Positions 60,496-64,000 of a stretch of 64,000 bases of DNA are shown here, piece by piece; the first letter of the stretch is position 1, and each line of letters opens with the position of its first letter. Both the position numbers and the translations under genes were made by a program. Below the pieces are notes generated by a model, which was not told the origin of the DNA, did no database searches, and saw only the letters and a list, made by a program, of their open reading frames with translations. Origin of the DNA: Chinchilla lanigera (Eukaryota > Chordata > Mammalia > Rodentia > Chinchillidae); NCBI RefSeq assembly GCF_000276665.1, contig NW_004955417.1:20708612-20772611 (forward strand). The letters are read 5' to 3'.

Positions 60496-60605
60496 TTTTT
60501 TTTTTTGTCTTTTTTTTGGTTTTTCTCCGGTACCGGGAACCGAACTCACGACCTTGCGCTTGCCAGGCAGGCACTTTTGCCACTGAGCTAAATCCCCAAC
60601 CCCTG
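60496..60605 (-). mobile_element. ID SINE with perfect 14-bp duplication
   Basis: T-rich tail complement, tctccggtaccgggaaccga, gcgcttgccaggcaggcac, ctaaatccccaacccc. Flanked by cctactctacttct at 60482-60495 and 60606-60619 without mismatch. Close to a subfamily consensus, so young. Confidence 0.96.
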
Positions 60606-60942
60606 CCTACTCTACTTCTGATGTTACTTTAGATATCAAAGTCACTGGCCAGGAGATACTTTGTTAAGCATCTGTCTGGGTGTATCTCTGAGGATAATTC
60701 TGGATGTGATTAACATTTCAGTTGGTAGACTGACTAAAATAGATACACTCTGTAATGCAAGTGAGGCTCAGACAAGCTATTGAAGAATGGAATATAACAA
60801 GGGTAAAAGTCTGATCTCTTTGCTTGATGCTTTCAAAGGTGAGATATTAGATTAGCTGGATGTAATTTATCAGCCTTCCTAGTTCTCCAGCTTGTGGACT
60901 GCAAATACTAGAAATTTTCATCCTCCATAATTATATGTCAAT

Positions 60943-60945
60943 TGC

Positions 60946-60992
<47 letters not shown>

Positions 60993-61078
60993 CCTATCTC
61001 TATTCATGTATCTATCTATCTTTCTATCTATCATCTATCTATCTATATCTATCCATCTATGTATCCATTCATCTGTCC
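60943..61078. repeat. (TCTA)n microsatellite
   Basis: About 11 pure tcta units, then interrupted copies with tacc, ttca and tcca variants. Frames through it give Tyr-Leu-Ser-Ile repeats. Confidence 0.96.
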
Positions 61079-62880
61079 TATCTCCTTTTGATTCTCTTTC
61101 TCTGGATAACTCATCACTCATTATATTTTCCTGTTTCACTAACTACTTAAATAAAAATGGTGATATAGAAAGAGAACAATAGGACAATCAATAACTCCTT
61201 CACTTTCAGTGCTCCCTTTTTATCTAGTAGGATAGAAATTGGGAAATGATATAAAGAGTTTAACTACTTTTCCTTAGTGGTTCCACTTTTCTGTTAAGTA
61301 TGAAAATACATATCTATGTATAAGTAATAAAATATCAATCATGTTACTTTTATGTTTTGAGCTAGCGTTTAATAATTTTATAGCTAAATTCTAAGTGGCA
61401 TTGTAGACTGTGAAAACAGATAGCCACATTTATGAAATAATTAAACTGTTAAGTTATTACTTAGAATGACATTAAGAGGCAAAACCATGTCAATTGCATT
61501 ATTCTGTGTTTCTGCACATGATTTAATATTTTTTGTTTGAATTAAAATTGACATTGCATAATATAAAGTTGGACAAAAATGTACGCAATAATTTACAATT
61601 TTAATCATTCCTTGGAATGACATTAATTAACAAACAAATACATGACAAATTCAGAGAGTAGTGGAAAAGAAAATTAAAGTTATATAAGTACTTTTTAATA
61701 GTAATTTTTTCCTGATTTTAAAACCAAGGCTTTCACTTTTATTCTGCATAGTGCCCCATAAATTAAGTAACTGGCCAAACTGAAAAGTTAGAATTTTCAG
61801 GTCATAAAAATCTTTGAAACAATTGTAATAAATTTTACTTTTTTTCTGAGATCGTTAGTAACATTTGGGTTTTTAGAAAGACATTGCAATTCCTTTTATG
61901 TTTAAAAAAAAGTCTTCTGGCTATTGAGAATATTATTCAGCAGGGCAACTGTGGATTAAGGGAGACCATTCTGAGTGTCTTGCAGTAACAACTGAAGCAA
62001 AGGCTGACAGCAGGAATGAGGTAACAGGAGCCTGGTTAAGGATTGTCATCCTCTCCATGTGGACTGCAGATAGACAATGTCATTGGGCACTTGGGTAAGG
62101 TTGTCAAGGAAAAAAAGACTCCACTGGAAATGTTAGGAGTTTGTTCATAACAACTGGAATATTGAAAATACAAATGACAGAACATGAGAGGCCTGCCTGA
62201 GAAGTGGACTTTCTTTTTGTATTTTGTGACCAGTGGGATATTAGCAAATGTTTTCTATAAACATGTAAGTTTATGATATTTCTTAGACACTCCTGGGATG
62301 ATATCTAGTAATCGAGTATATATTGAATCTGAACGAGATTACAGAGCTCTGGACAGGAAATGCAGTTTGTGAACTGTCAGGTCACACGTTGTGTATAATG
62401 TTATGAGAGTGGAGATTTCCAGAGTAAGTGAATATACAGAGGAGTTCTAAGAGCTAAGCGCGAATCCTTCCGTTGTTGAAAGGCTGTGCAGACAAAGAAT
62501 AGACAGCTAGAAAAACCAAAATAAAGATATTAAATTGATGTCTGTACAGCCAAATGAAAATAACATTTTTCATATTTCTCCTTCCTGAGACACAAACATT
62601 TGCGTTAGTCACATTCATTGCTACCATGACCATAATTGGTATTTGTGAAGGCCTTTAGTCTAGTACACTGCCTCTTTTATTTCATCACCTTTGCTCCACT
62701 CCTCCTATCTAAAATATGTGTTTATTGCATGCCACTTCCTGTATATTCTGCGAAAGTGGTTATTCATTATTTTTGTGCTGTGTTCTTGACGTGAAAACAC
62801 ATTGTATCAATGATATTATGTATTTACCTCATCTTTTACATTTTTCCAGTGACCTCTGTGCTTTGAAGTCACGGCCATCA
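61079..62880. other. AT-rich unique DNA
   Basis: Nothing supported. Confidence 0.5.
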
Positions 62881-62894
62881 CAAAGGTGCTTTGT

Positions 62895-63130
62895 GGCCAT
62901 TGTTCTCAATTGCTGGCTGACCCTCCACGGTGCACATTCTCAAAGTAGAATTGCACCAAGCAGAGATTTCAAGGCAAGGAAGACTTTACTGAAGGCCATT
63001 GCATTAGAGTTGAGGAGTGTTGCACTGGAAAAACAGAAAAGCTCACTCCCCTGAAACAAAAGTTAGAGGGGATTTTTAAGTCCTGGGGAAGCTACTGAAA
63101 AAGTGCTGGACGATATTATAGAAAAGCCTA
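62895..63130 (-). mobile_element. Possible LTR-like segment (uncertain)
   Basis: On the minus strand agtaaagtcttccttgcctt followed by gaaatctctgcttggtg resembles the R/U5 part of an endogenous-retrovirus LTR. No primer-binding site, TG..CA ends or second LTR were found. Could be unique DNA. Confidence 0.25.
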
Positions 63131-63499
63131 CTTGATACAATTAGGCCACTTATGATTGTTAATTCTCTTTTATCCCCTCCAACCCTCCCACAGAAACTAG
63201 GACATGAGCCTACGATCTTGGTAATCACACTTCAGAGTGACTACTTCCAGATCTTTAAGAAAAACATTCTTGTGTTGTGAAACCAGCAAAAGTCTGGAAG
63301 AGTTTTGTCTGCAAATGGCAGTGAAAGAAAGTACAATTGGAAGTTTTCTAAAGGTTGCTATGTAAGCAAAGGGAGGTAAATAACTACATTCAGGAAGAAA
63401 ACTGCTAAAGGTTAGACAACTTAGCGCATAAAGGAAGGCTATCTTGATCTGAATCCACTATATTTTGACTGTACTTTTTCATACATGAAGATCTTATTT

Positions 63500-64000
63500 G
63501 CTTCCAACTTTTTACTCCACAAGTGCTGCTCTGATAAACATCCAATACTGCCCATGCACACCTTCCAATACTAGATGGGATTGCTTTGATTCACCTAACA
63601 CTTCTATTACCCAGTTTCCTATTTTAAAGGTTATAGCTTATAATTTTTTAACTTTATATGTATCTAATCACTAACACTTTTAACATCTCTGGGTATGTGT
63701 GTTAACTATTTATGTTTTCTGTAAATCTGTCATTACTTTTCCCAGTTTTTTTCTCTGTGGAGATTACATCATTTTTCTTGTTGGAAACGTACATTTTTTT
63801 TTTTAATCTTCTAGACCAGCACATTGATATTTGTTGACATTTTACAAATACCTGATATCTTTCCCATCCTATTTCCTGTCTATCAATCTTCTCTGTGGTG
63901 TCTATCTTGCATGGAAATTCTTAATTTTGCCAGACTCAAAGATGGATAATATATCTTCTTTGATGTGTTCTTTATAGGCTTTTATTTGAAGTGTTTATAC
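63500..64000 (-). mobile_element. Old L1 fragment running off the window
   Basis: Minus-strand ORF2 3' part: complements of gtgctgctctgataaacatc, gatgggattgctttgattca, ctctgtggtgtctatcttgc and gaaattcttaattttgcca follow the order of ancient mammalian L1. The 5' part lies beyond 64000. Confidence 0.62.

Noticed and set aside
62716..63054. 112-codon plus-strand frame
   Set aside because: No recognisable domain. It overlaps a possible LTR-like segment and looks like chance.
1..64000. CRISPR arrays, prophage, operons, insertion sequences, mitochondrial insert
   Set aside because: Direct repeats here are microsatellites, SINEs or local duplications. No regular spacer array, bacterial-type gene or mitochondrial gene sequence was seen.

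Overview
This window looks like non-coding nuclear DNA from a rodent: AT-rich sequence with dispersed retroposons and microsatellites. I found no credible protein-coding host gene, RNA gene, CpG island or bacterial-type feature. The longest open frames are either decayed LINE-1 coding sequence, microsatellites read as protein (poly-Ser/Phe/Leu or Lys/Glu/Arg), or chance frames of up to about 155 codons.

The rodent assignment rests on the SINEs. There are about twenty ID elements (tRNA-Ala-derived, of the kind descended from BC1-like RNA), one 7SL-derived B1 and B1-dID dimers. The B1 at 56942-57076 appears to lack the 29-bp internal duplication of murine B1. Most ID copies belong to one subfamily (core tggcaagcgcaaggtc, 3' end ggtaccgg, then an A-rich tail with aacc) that differs from the classical rat/mouse ID. 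I infer a non-murid rodent, possibly hystricomorph, at moderate to low confidence.

Layout: 0.1-13 kb is mostly unique AT-rich DNA with five ID copies (two in an inverted pair at 7.3-7.5 kb), an old L1 piece, a B1-dID and one ancient interspersed repeat. 13.3-15.4 kb holds an (AAAG)n tract and a minus-strand L1 ORF2 fragment split by an ID. 17-23 kb carries four IDs, a MaLR LTR and AT- and CT-rich microsatellites. 24.6-27.96 kb is the most notable object: a full-length but internally deleted L1 (half-L1, HAL1-like) bounded by target-site duplications. It has a 5' UTR, a decayed ORF1, the start of the ORF2 endonuclease and a 3' UTR, but no reverse transcriptase.

28-36 kb has a gapped purine microsatellite, L1 3' ends in head-to-tail order and a MaLR LTR. 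39-42 kb has three IDs, a 21-bp minisatellite and a minus-strand L1 3' end. 46-51 kb has an ancient L1 carrying a gapped TA/TG repeat, then a second L1 whose 5' part is inverted. 51-57 kb has B1-dID, IDs, MLT1-type and other MaLR LTRs, a tailless ID fragment and a B1. 57-64 kb is largely unique, with one ID, a (TCTA)n tract and a minus-strand old L1 running off the window.

Nothing here acts as a gene set. The elements relate only as parasites and hosts: IDs, B1 and the HAL1-like copy all depend on L1 reverse transcriptase. The young L1s (33 kb, 50 kb) share a 3' UTR with the HAL1-like element, which points to a common source lineage. There are two assembly gaps (30239-30423 and 49110-49209), both inside microsatellites.
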